In this document: piece by piece, positions 42,576-49,655 of the stretch | Layout of the letters: every line of letters begins with the position of its first letter | Numbering within the stretch: position 1 is the stretch's first letter | Assembly: GCA_017622925.1 (NCBI GenBank) | Contig: JAGAQC010000035.1 | Coordinates: 1-49,676 of the forward strand | Source: Ruminococcus sp. | Lineage (GTDB): Bacteria; Bacillota; Clostridia; Oscillospirales; Ruminococcaceae | Direction of reading: 5' to 3' | Length of the DNA: 49,676 nucleotides | Notes under the pieces: model-generated | Told to the model about the DNA's origin: nothing | The model's input: only the letters and a program-made list of their open reading frames with translations | The model's database searches: none | Translations under genes and position numbers: made by a program

Positions 42576-43457
42576 TCACCGCCACTCCTTTTTGCTTCTG
42601 TTGACATAATAGACCATTATCTCGTCAAGGGCGGCGTGGTCGATGATAAGTCCCGAATACTTACGGCTTATCGCTGCTTTATCCGAGATCATCACCTCCG
42701 CTCCGTAATCGTTAAGACGCGCGCTTACAAAGTCCGCAGGGTCAATGTCCTTGTAATCGCTTTTGCTGCACTTCAAAATGCCGTGGCTTTCCAAAATATC
42801 GTCCTTATAGCCGCTCAGAAGTATCTGTCCTCTGTCTATAAAAGTTATGCTGTCGGCTATTTTTTCGAGGTCGCCTGTTATGTGGCTGCTCATGAGGATA
42901 CTGTGTCCCTCGTCCTGCAAATATTCAAGGAAAATGTCGAGTATTTCGTTTCTTACAACAGGGTCAAGTCCCGTGGTAGCCTCGTCCATAACAAGCAGCT
43001 CCGCATTATGCGACAGGGCGCAGGCGATTTGCAGCTTCATTTTCATACCCTTTGAAAACTGCCCTATCTTCTTTTTCCTCGGGAGCTGAAAACGGTCGAG
43101 ATAATTTGTATACGTTTCATTGTCCCAGTTCTTGTAAATTCCGCTGAATATCCTCGACATCTGATTGGCGTTGAAAATATCATGGAACGGCAGTTCGTCA
43201 AACACAACGGCGATACGTTCCTTTATTTCCCGTTCCGCTTTGATATGGTCAAGTCCGAGCAGCTTTATTTCGCCCTCGTCTATTTTGATAAGATTCAGCA
43301 GACTTCTTATCGTTGTGGTTTTTCCTGCTCCGTTCTGCCCGATAAAGCCCATAATGCTGCCGTTCGGTACGTTAAAGCTGATGTCTTTCAGCGTGAAGCC
43401 GTCGTATTTTTTTGTAACGCCCTTTATCTCTATGGCGTTTTCAAAGGTATCGTTCAT
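42576..43457 (-). CDS. ABC transporter ATP-binding protein
   Basis: A 293-residue ATPase with Walker A GQNGAGKTT, Q-loop, signature FSKGMKMKLQIA, Walker B LLVMDEATTGLD and the H-loop in SSHITGDLEKIAD. The C-terminal ~70 residues form the extra domain typical of YtrB/BcrA-type exporters. The start overlaps the GntR stop by one base (TAATG). Confidence 0.9.
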   Translation of the reverse strand: MNDTFENAIEIKGVTKKYDGFTLKDISFNVPNGSIMGFIGQNGAGKTTTIRSLLNLIKIDEGEIKLLGLDHIKAEREIKERIAVVFDELPFHDIFNANQMSRIFSGIYKNWDNETYTNYLDRFQLPRKKKIGQFSKGMKMKLQIACALSHNAELLVMDEATTGLDPVVRNEILDIFLEYLQDEGHSILMSSHITGDLEKIADSITFIDRGQILLSGYKDDILESHGILKCSKSDYKDIDPADFVSARLNDYGAEVMISDKAAISRKYSGLIIDHAALDEIMVYYVNRSKKEWR

Positions 43458-43831
43458 TACTGACCTCCATACACTATTTCTAAAATTTCCCGAAGCTCGT
43501 CAAGCTCTATTCCGCACAGCTTCGCCTTATCGCATACGTTGGAAAGCATTTCCTCTATAAGACGGAGCTGCTCCTCTCGGAAAAGCTCGGTGTTCTGAGC
43601 TTTCACAAAGCTTCCCTTGCCTGTGTAGGATTCTATGAAGCCGTCACGCTCCAGTTCCTCATAGGCTCTTTTTGTCGTTATTACGCTGATCCTGAGCTGT
43701 TGGGCAAGGCTTCTCATTGAGGGAAGGGCGTCCCCCTCCTTTAATCTGCCGTCAAGGATCATCGTTTTTATCTGGGAGCTTATCTGATTATAGATAGGCT
43801 CTCCCGAAGAATTGCTGATAATTATATCCAT
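43457..43831 (-). CDS. GntR-family regulator, YtrA subfamily
   Basis: A 124-residue short GntR regulator: winged-helix domain about 1-75 (PIYNQISSQIKTMILDG ... LPSMRSLAQQLRISVITTKRAYEELERDGFI) and a short YtrA-type dimerisation tail. AGGAG precedes the ATG. It should repress its own operon; matching TGTATA-type operators lie in the promoter. Confidence 0.88.
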   Translation of the reverse strand: MDIIISNSSGEPIYNQISSQIKTMILDGRLKEGDALPSMRSLAQQLRISVITTKRAYEELERDGFIESYTGKGSFVKAQNTELFREEQLRLIEEMLSNVCDKAKLCGIELDELREILEIVYGGQ

Positions 43832-43860
43832 AGGTGCGCACTCCTGTGATAAAATTAAAT

Positions 43861-43909
43861 TGTATATATCTTATATACACATTATACACTTGTATATACA
43901 ATTTGTCAA
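43861..43909 (-). promoter_or_regulatory. Autoregulated promoter with two YtrA-type operators
   Basis: Minus-strand -35 TTGACA (43909-43904), -10 TATAAT (43886-43881), spacer 17. A perfect palindrome TTGTATATACAA (43890-43901) fills the spacer, and TGTATAT-N4-ATATACA (43861-43878) lies just past the -10. Confidence 0.8.
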
Positions 43910-43940
43910 GGGGTTTTCAAAAATTTTATTTTAAAACAAA

Positions 43941-43975
43941 AAGGAGCACCGAAATGCTCCTTCAAATTTTATTTA
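43941..43975 (-). terminator. Terminator of the Fic gene
   Basis: Stem AAGGAGCA/TGCTCCTT, loop of six; read on the minus strand it is followed by TTTTTGTTTT. Nearly identical to the ispE terminator at 45030. Confidence 0.8.
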
Positions 43976-44008
43976 CGCTGTAATCTGCCGTGTCCGCTCC
44001 TGATGTAT

Positions 44009-44761
44009 TTATTCGTTTTCAATTATCGAGATGTATTTTTGGAGTTCCTGAATTTCATAATCAGCGACCAGTGAAGCAAGAGCCTCGACGCTGTTGTTTC
44101 GGCGGTAGTCGTCAAAGCTGTCATAATACTTCACACGATCGGTAAATTTGATATTAACGGGCAGCAGTCCGCACTTCATAAGCTCAAAGTTAAGGAGAAG
44201 TCTGCCTGTTCTGCCGTTACCGTCAATGAAAGGGTGAATGCTTTCAAACCTCAAATGCAGTTCGGAAGCGAGTTCTATTATGTCGGCAGCGCCGTATTTC
44301 TCATTGTAGTCAAGCACAAGCTCCGCCATAAGCTCAGGAATAAGAAAGGGCTGCGGCGGCGTATGTTCACTTCCCATTATCATAACAGGCACACGGCGGT
44401 ATATGCCTTTGTTCTCACGGTCTGCCATTAAGACAAGCGAGTGGATATCTTTGATAACACGTTCCGAGAGAGCCGTTTTGCTGTCTGTAAGCTCCATAAC
44501 GTAATCGAATGCGTCCTTATGTCCTATTGCTTCTAAATGCTCTTTTATGGGCTTTTCAGCTATCGTAACGCCCTCTTGTAAAATGAGTGCCGTTTCCCTG
44601 AGAGTAAGAGTGCTGCCCTCTATCGCATTGGAGTGATAGGTATTGTTTATGACAAATTCTTCACGAAGTCTTTTAAGCTCGCCCTGATTCAGCGGTCGAA
44701 GCTCGGACAGCTTATTTTTCAGCTCATGCACTTTGTTCAGCTTATCATACTTGCTCGGCAT
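44009..44761 (-). CDS. Fic/DOC family protein, class II (autoinhibited)
   Basis: A 250-residue Fic-domain protein. The complete catalytic motif HPFIDGNGRTGR (176-187) predicts AMP or other nucleotide transfer to a protein target. An N-terminal inhibitory helix motif, SNAIEG (44-49; S/T-x-x-x-E-G/N), marks class II Fic with in-cis autoinhibition, so no separate antitoxin gene is needed. MPSKYDKLNKVHELKNKLS is the usual N-terminus; ATG 44761 follows AGGAAAGG, while the open frame further upstream crosses the promoter. It is monocistronic between two near-identical terminators. Confidence 0.9.
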   Translation of the reverse strand: MPSKYDKLNKVHELKNKLSELRPLNQGELKRLREEFVINNTYHSNAIEGSTLTLRETALILQEGVTIAEKPIKEHLEAIGHKDAFDYVMELTDSKTALSERVIKDIHSLVLMADRENKGIYRRVPVMIMGSEHTPPQPFLIPELMAELVLDYNEKYGAADIIELASELHLRFESIHPFIDGNGRTGRLLLNFELMKCGLLPVNIKFTDRVKYYDSFDDYRRNNSVEALASLVADYEIQELQKYISIIENE

Positions 44762-44813
44762 TATATCATATCCTTTCCTGTGGGAGCTGAATTTTATAGC
44801 ACTCCATTTTTTT

Positions 44814-44853
44814 ATTATATCATATTGGTCGAAAAATTGCAACAGTCGCGGAA
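44814..44853 (-). promoter_or_regulatory. Fic gene promoter with TTCCGCGACTG block (copy b)
   Basis: Minus strand: TTCCGCGACTG abuts -35 TTGCAA (44842-44837); TATAAT (44819-44814), spacer 17. Confidence 0.75.
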
Positions 44854-44879
44854 AAATTGTATGTGTAAAGAAAACGTAG

Positions 44880-45022
44880 GCGAACATTAATACAAATTGT
44901 AGGGGACGGCGCCCTCGACGTCCCGTTTCCTGAGAATTGCTGCTACGGGGACGCATATCCCTTACATAAGAATACGGTCGGCAATGCCTGCGGCGGCTCG
45001 CCGCGCTAAAGGCTAAAGGCTA
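44880..45022. repeat. Mosaic repeat region upstream of the Fic promoter
   Basis: It contains the inverse copy of 428-468 and, next to it, a block shared with 48710-48765 (GCCGACCGTATTCTTATG ... GGGATATGCGTCCCCGTAGC, read on the minus strand). GCTAAAG heptamers follow (45005-45022). No gene. Confidence 0.65.
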
Positions 45023-45029
45023 AAATAAA

Positions 45030-45056
45030 AAGGAGCATCGAAATGCTCCTTCAAAT
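45030..45056 (-). terminator. Terminator of ispE
   Basis: Stem AAGGAGCA/TGCTCCTT (45030-45037, 45044-45051), minus-strand T tract beyond. Confidence 0.75.
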
Positions 45057-45058
45057 TG

Positions 45059-45916
45059 TTATCTCATCCCTATAAACGTAAATGGGACAGTATCGGTTAC
45101 TAAGGCAAAATATCCGTCCGCCTCAAGTCGTTCTTGGCATTTTAATGCGGGTATTATATCTTTGAAAAGTCCGAAAACAGCCGAGCCGCTGCCTGTCATG
45201 CACGCCGCTTTTGCTCCCGATGAAATCATTTTTTTCTTTATATCGTCAACCTCCGAAAGCTTTACCGCCTCCTCAAAGATATTCCCGATATATTTAGCTA
45301 TATTTCTGCCGTTTTCTATCGCTTTTACCAGTTCTTTCACGCGGACGGGAGCAGGAGCTTCCAAAGCGTCTATTTCTGCATAAGCTTTTGCAGTTGATAC
45401 GCCCTCTTTTCCCTTTGCGATAACGAGTATTTTTCCCTCACAGTCGGCAATTTTCCTGACTTTTTCGCCTATTCCCGTGACGTAAGCCGTTCCCCCCGTA
45501 AGAAAAAACGGCACGTCAGCTCCGAGCCTTTCGGGAGCTGAAAAGGTTTTCCTCGTAAGCTTTGAAAGACAGTGCAGCACAGCCGCCGCATCGGTACTTC
45601 CGCCGCCCATGCCTGCCTGTGACGGTATTTGTTTTTCAATATGTATACGGCAGCCCAAGTTAAGTCCGCTTTCTTCAAGGAACATCTTTGCGGCTTTATA
45701 GGCTATATTTCGTTCATCGCAGGGGATAGGGTCGGCTGAATCAAAGCTTTCGGGAATTTCGCAGGTCAGCTCGATGCCCTTTTCGATAAGCTCGACCGTG
45801 ACATCATCAAAAATTGCCACAGTCTGAAAAACGCTTTCAATTTCGTGGTAGCCGTTCGGGAGTTTTCCCGTAACGTCAAGGGCAAGGTTGATCTTTGCCG
45901 CCGCTTTGACCCTCAT
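45059..45916 (-). CDS. ispE: 4-diphosphocytidyl-2-C-methyl-D-erythritol kinase
   Basis: A 285-residue GHMP kinase of the MEP isoprenoid pathway. Substrate-binding AKINLALDV and NGYHEIESV, the ATP loop QIPSQAGMGGGSTDAAAVL and the GADVPFFLTGG and MTGSGSAVFG motifs are intact. Between the ATP loop and GADVP it is about six residues shorter than E. coli IspE (a helix of SxxEL type reduced to SAPERL). GGAGG precedes the ATG. The start overlaps the aminotransferase 3' end by 41 bp, so co-translation is likely. Confidence 0.93.
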   Translation of the reverse strand: MRVKAAAKINLALDVTGKLPNGYHEIESVFQTVAIFDDVTVELIEKGIELTCEIPESFDSADPIPCDERNIAYKAAKMFLEESGLNLGCRIHIEKQIPSQAGMGGGSTDAAAVLHCLSKLTRKTFSAPERLGADVPFFLTGGTAYVTGIGEKVRKIADCEGKILVIAKGKEGVSTAKAYAEIDALEAPAPVRVKELVKAIENGRNIAKYIGNIFEEAVKLSEVDDIKKKMISSGAKAACMTGSGSAVFGLFKDIIPALKCQERLEADGYFALVTDTVPFTFIGMR

Positions 45917-47093
45917 TTTTCTCAGCCTCCAATCGTTTCAGGAAATCTTCTATACGGCTCATTGCCTCCATAAGATGTTTAAGCGAATATGCGTAGGATA
46001 TGCGGATATAGCCCTCGCCCGAATCTCCGAACGCGCTTCCCGGAACAGCGGCGACTTTCTCCTCAAACAGCAGTCTTTCGCAAAATTCCTCGCTTGTCAG
46101 TCCCGTACTCTTGATACAGGGGAACACGTAAAACGCCCCCTCGGGATTGAAGCACGACAGCCCGAGCCTGTTAAATTCGCTTACAAGATAGCGGCGGCGG
46201 ATATTGTATTCGTCAACCATTTTGGCTACCTCGGCATCGCAGGAATTAAGAGCCTCGATAGCCGCATTTTGGCTTATATAGGGACTGCACATTATGCCGT
46301 ACTGGTGTATCTTGAATATCTGATGTATTATCGGCTCGGGAGCTGCCACGTAGCCCAGTCTCCAGCCTGTCATGGCGTATGCCTTTGAAAAGCCGTTGAC
46401 GTAGATAGTCCGTTCCGCCATGTCGGGCAGCTCGATTATCGAAAAATGCCGCCTGCCGTATGTAAGCTCCGAGTATATCTCGTCGGACAGCACCATGATG
46501 TTTGTATTGCGGAGAAATTCGGCGATAGGCTCTAAGTCCTCCTTGGTCATGATAGCTCCCGTGGGATTGTTCGGGAAAGGCAGGATAAGCAGCTTTGTGC
46601 GCTCCGTGACCTTGTCTCTGAGGTCGTCCACCGTAAGCTTGAAATTGTTCTCTATCCGCGTCGGCACAGGTACGGCAACTCCGCCCATAAGCTCCACAAG
46701 CGGCGCATAGCAGACAAAGCACGGCTCAACGATAAGAACCTCGTCCCCCGTGTCTATCATGCCGCGCACTGCAAGGTCGATAGCCTCCGAACCGCCCACG
46801 GTGACGATAAGTTCGCAGGAGGGGTCATATTTTACGCCGTGTTTTTTCTCGATATGCTTGGAAATAGTCTCCCTCAGAGGCGCTATGCCGAGATTGGGTC
46901 CGTAGACGATGTGCCTGCGCTCCAAAACCTGTATAGCCGCCTTTCGTATCACCCACGGCGTGGAGAAATCGGGTTCGCCCACTCCGAGAGAGATAACGCC
47001 CTCCATAGTTGCCGCAATATCAAAGAATTTACGTATTCCCGAGGGCTTGATGTTCTTTATTTTATTTGAAAGAACCTTATCGTAATCTATCAC
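45876..47093 (-). CDS. Pyridoxal-phosphate aminotransferase, class I/II
   Basis: A 405-residue fold-type I aminotransferase resembling the aspartate/aromatic AT subgroup. Visible: SLGVGEPDFSTP, GGSEAIDLAVRGM, PFPNNPTGA, LSDEIYSEL, the Lys in NGFSKAYAMTGWRLGY and the carboxylate-binding Arg in GYIRISYA. The start is a GTG at 47093, three bases after the Lrp stop, without a strong ribosome site, so it is probably coupled to the Lrp gene. The adjacent Lrp regulator suggests control by an amino acid. The exact substrate is unknown. Confidence 0.9.
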   Translation of the reverse strand: MIDYDKVLSNKIKNIKPSGIRKFFDIAATMEGVISLGVGEPDFSTPWVIRKAAIQVLERRHIVYGPNLGIAPLRETISKHIEKKHGVKYDPSCELIVTVGGSEAIDLAVRGMIDTGDEVLIVEPCFVCYAPLVELMGGVAVPVPTRIENNFKLTVDDLRDKVTERTKLLILPFPNNPTGAIMTKEDLEPIAEFLRNTNIMVLSDEIYSELTYGRRHFSIIELPDMAERTIYVNGFSKAYAMTGWRLGYVAAPEPIIHQIFKIHQYGIMCSPYISQNAAIEALNSCDAEVAKMVDEYNIRRRYLVSEFNRLGLSCFNPEGAFYVFPCIKSTGLTSEEFCERLLFEEKVAAVPGSAFGDSGEGYIRISYAYSLKHLMEAMSRIEDFLKRLEAEKNEGQSGGKDQPCP

Positions 47094-47095
47094 TT

Positions 47096-47575
47096 TTAAC
47101 CCAGTCCCCTTTCGTCGGTGTCGTCGTCGTCAATGAAGATGCCCTTTTCCTTGTACTTTTTGAGCAGAAAATGGGTGGACGTGGACAGCACTCCGTCAAT
47201 GGTCGCAAGTCTTTCGGAAACAAAAAACGCTACGTCTTTAAGAGTTCTGCCCTTGACCTCCACGGACAGGTCGTATGCGCCAGACGACATAAGGCTCACG
47301 CTCTCCACCTCGTCGTACATCATGATAGTTTTCGCAATGTCGTCAAAGCCGCAGTCACGCTGTGGCGTAACTTTAAGCTGTATCGTGGCATATACTGTGG
47401 AGCTGTCAAATTTTTCGTCGTTCAGTATTACGCTGTAGCCCCTGATAACTCCCGCTTCTTCGAGCTTGCGTATCTCCGCAGCCGCTTCTTCGGGGGAGAT
47501 ACCGAGCATTTCACCCATTGCCGTGTTGGAAATACGGGCGTTCTGCTGTAAAATTCCGATTATCTCGTTTTTCAT
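47096..47575 (-). CDS. Lrp/AsnC family transcriptional regulator
   Basis: A 159-residue feast/famine regulator. An HTH is at about 5-55 (EIIGILQQNARISNTAMGEMLG ... LEEAGVIRGY) and a RAM ligand-binding domain at about 70-140 (YATIQLKVTP ... VESVSLMSSGAYDLSVEVKG). The end is acidic (DDDDTDERGLG). ATG 47575 has AAAGGA upstream; a second ATG at 47593 is too far. It is first gene of a unit with the aminotransferase and ispE. Confidence 0.88.
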   Translation of the reverse strand: MKNEIIGILQQNARISNTAMGEMLGISPEEAAAEIRKLEEAGVIRGYSVILNDEKFDSSTVYATIQLKVTPQRDCGFDDIAKTIMMYDEVESVSLMSSGAYDLSVEVKGRTLKDVAFFVSERLATIDGVLSTSTHFLLKKYKEKGIFIDDDDTDERGLG

Positions 47576-47604
47576 TTTATCATATCCTTTCATATTATAT
47601 TATA

Positions 47605-47727
47605 AATGAGCGTTGTATAGTAAAGCTGTTAGCCGTTAGCCGTTAGCTAAGGTGTTCGCTTCGCTCACATTATTTAAAAATAGCGGACACCATAAGCTAA
47701 AGGCTAAAGGCTAAAAGCTAAAGGCTT
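47605..47727. repeat. GCTAAAG/GTTAGCC heptamer repeat with inverted arms
   Basis: GTTAGCC is repeated on the left and GGCTAAA/GCTAAAG on the right (47694-47725), with complementary GGTGTTCGC / GCGGACACC arms between. Similar heptamers occur at 45005-45022 and 49051-49058. Confidence 0.6.
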
Positions 47728-48571
47728 AATCTATCTTAATAAAGTACGGCTCTCTCTGCTTGAAATAGCATATCTCCGTAAATCCTGCGGCTTTGGCAAG
47801 CTCCACTCCGTCGGAAATATTCGCCCCCACATCTCTTATCTTGTGTGCGTCCGAGCCGACCGTTATTATTTTTCCCCCAAGCTCACGGAAAAGCTTTACG
47901 TATTTCAGCGAGGGAAATGTCGCTCCAAAGCCCTGACGTATCCCCGATGTATTTATCTCTATGCCTTTCCCTTTGCGGATAAGCTCCCTCAGGCTTTCGG
48001 CTATTATCTCGTCAAAGGGTTTCAGGCTCGGAGTTATGCTGTTGCGTATCTTCATATATCTCAGACAGTAGGTCAGGTGTCCCAGAACGTCGAATTTCCC
48101 CCACTTGCACATCTCGTATATCTCCGTAAAATAGCCCTCGATAAGCTTGTTTATTTCTTCGGAGGTCATATGATAATAGTTTATGTAGTAGAAATCCCTT
48201 TCGCCCCTTATCTGATGCAGCGACGCTATTACAAAGTCCAGCCGCTTGTCGCCGACCACCTTTTCGGCTATGTCGGGAGCTTCCATAGGCTGACCCAGCT
48301 CAGTTCCGCAAAGCAGCTCAAAGTCGCCGTATTTTTCTTTAAGCTCCGTTACCGCCGTAAGGGACGCTTCAAAGTCGTCCTTGTAATTGAAATAATCAAA
48401 AAGCTCCGTATTCTCGTAATGCTCCTTTGGATACCAGCAATTGCACTCGCAATGGTCGGTAACGGCGTAGGCAGCCAACCCAAGCTCCCTCGCCCTCTCT
48501 ATCATGCCGACTATATCCGCTTCGGAATCCATGGAATACTGCGTATGTGTATGACAGTCTGTCAGCTTCAA
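47726..48571 (-). CDS. PHP-domain phosphoesterase, histidinol-phosphatase-like
   Basis: A 281-residue PHP-fold metal phosphoesterase. Motifs: DCHTHTQYSMDS (His7, His9), VTDHCECNC, GTELGQP, IASLHQI, VLGHLTY, GIEINTSG and SDAHKI. It is closest in layout to HisK-type histidinol phosphatases; no other his genes are near, so another sugar phosphate is possible. The start is TTG 48571 (MKLTDCHTH) with GGGGTG six bases upstream; TTG 48589 is less likely. It has tandem promoters with the TTCCGCGACTG block. Confidence 0.85.
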   Translation of the reverse strand: MKLTDCHTHTQYSMDSEADIVGMIERARELGLAAYAVTDHCECNCWYPKEHYENTELFDYFNYKDDFEASLTAVTELKEKYGDFELLCGTELGQPMEAPDIAEKVVGDKRLDFVIASLHQIRGERDFYYINYYHMTSEEINKLIEGYFTEIYEMCKWGKFDVLGHLTYCLRYMKIRNSITPSLKPFDEIIAESLRELIRKGKGIEINTSGIRQGFGATFPSLKYVKLFRELGGKIITVGSDAHKIRDVGANISDGVELAKAAGFTEICYFKQREPYFIKID

Positions 48572-48616
48572 TATAACACCCCTTTTCAACTCGTTCGGAA
48601 CATTAGATATGTAATT

Positions 48617-48656
48617 ATTATATCATATTATGGTGGAAATTGCAACAGGCGCGGAA
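48617..48656 (-). promoter_or_regulatory. PHP gene promoter, TTCCGCGACTG block (copy c)
   Basis: Minus strand: TTCCGCGCCTG (one mismatch) abuts TTGCAA (48645-48640); TATAAT (48622-48617), spacer 17. Confidence 0.75.
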
Positions 48657-48679
48657 GAAAATTTGAGTTTAAAAATATT

Positions 48680-48785
48680 AGTGAGCTTGCGGCAGCGTGT
48701 CGCTGCACCCATTGCCGACCGTATTCTTATGAACGGGATATGCGTCCCCGTAGCCACAATACGCAGGGAAATGCTGCCACGCTGC
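48680..48785. repeat. Mosaic repeat between two PHP promoters
   Basis: GGCAGCG..CGCTGC hairpin (about 48692) and a block shared with the minus strand of 44930-44985 (GCCGACCGTATTCTTATG, GGGATATGCGTCCCCGTAGC). It looks inserted between promoters c and d. Confidence 0.6.
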
Positions 48786-48823
48786 TTATATCATAAAAGC
48801 TTCAAAAATGCAACAGTCGCGGA
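48785..48823 (-). promoter_or_regulatory. Upstream PHP promoter, TTCCGCGACTG block (copy d)
   Basis: Minus strand: TCCGCGACTG abuts TTGCAT (48813-48808); TATAAG (48790-48785), spacer 17. Confidence 0.65.
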
Positions 48824-48867
48824 AAAATTTGTGTGTGTCAAGTTTTCATGTTGACACATTTTGTCAC

Positions 48868-48972
48868 TTTTGGCACTTGCATAGGGTGCCAAAACAAATG
48901 CCTATATATAGCCAAAAAACAGGCGTAAAAGGAGTTTTGGCACTTTTGGCACCCTGTTTCAAGAACTGAAAA
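48868..48972. repeat. Left arm of large iteron-bearing inverted repeat
   Basis: It pairs with 49525-49636 (about 103 of 105 positions complementary). It carries four TTTTGGCAC/GTGCCAAAA units (48868, 48886, 48935, 48944) and a near-palindrome GCCTATATATAGCC. Confidence 0.85.
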
Positions 48973-49140
48973 ATAAATTTTGATATGCAGCTTTACGACT
49001 TCATTTCGGGTCGCCCGTTCCTATAAATGAGCGTTGTTCAGCAAAAAAGCCGTTAGCTTATAATGTGATAGTAGTCTCACATTTAATTAAAAGATTTGGG
49101 ATTTTTCTACCTTTTTACCCTTAAATCCAAAAGTCGGGAA

Positions 49141-49249
49141 TTTAAGGAAACGCTGATTAAATATCATTTTGAGCGAAACTACATATAAATAATAACGTAA
49201 ATACGTCATATGTATTTTCTAAAACCGATTAAATCAGTGATTCCTTAAA
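49141..49249. repeat. MITE-like inverted repeat element (~110 bp)
   Basis: Termini TTTAAGGAAACGCTGATT and its near-complement AATCAGTGATTCCTTAAA enclose AT-rich sequence with no ORF. Confidence 0.6.
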
Positions 49250-49309
49250 AAAGCGGCAGCATTCGGATAAATATATTAACTATTATTCAAAACAACTTAC
49301 TATACGCTT

Positions 49310-49366
49310 AGTACCAAAAGTGACAAAGATACTTTTAAACCTGCTTTTGGTGGCTATATATCGGCT
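49310..49366. repeat. Degenerate third copy of the iteron repeat
   Basis: ACCAAAAGTGACAAAG ... GGCTATATATCGGC follows the order of the right arm (GCCAAAAGTGCCAAAA ... GGCTATATATAGGC) with many substitutions. Confidence 0.5.
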
Positions 49367-49524
49367 TTTTTACGACATTCTATGCAGAGAAATTGAAATC
49401 TCTATAATAAGGGGATTTAGTTAAAAGATATATAAATTTATACAAACGTTTTTCAAATCTTACCCCGTGTGACATGTGACAAAATTGACAAAATGGATAT
49501 AGGCTAAAAGCTTTTATGAGTGTT

Positions 49525-49655
49525 TTTTTCAGTTCCTGAAACAGGGTGCCAAAAGTGCCAAAACTCCTTTTACGCCTGTTTTTTGGCTATATATAGGCAT
49601 TTGTTTTGGCACCCTATGCGAGTGCCAAAAAGTGCCAAAAGGTGCCAAAACTCCA
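49525..49655. repeat. Right arm of large iteron-bearing inverted repeat
   Basis: Reverse complement of 48868-48972 with two differences, then three further GTGCCAAAA units (49622-49650) beyond the paired part. The 557-bp interval between the arms contains no credible gene. Confidence 0.85.

Noticed and set aside
47620-47727. GCTAAAG heptamer repeats as CRISPR
   Set aside because: Units are 7 bp with no spacers of constant length and no cas genes.
47843-48796. Plus-strand 317-codon ORF opposite the PHP gene
   Set aside because: Antisense frame that also runs through promoters and repeats.
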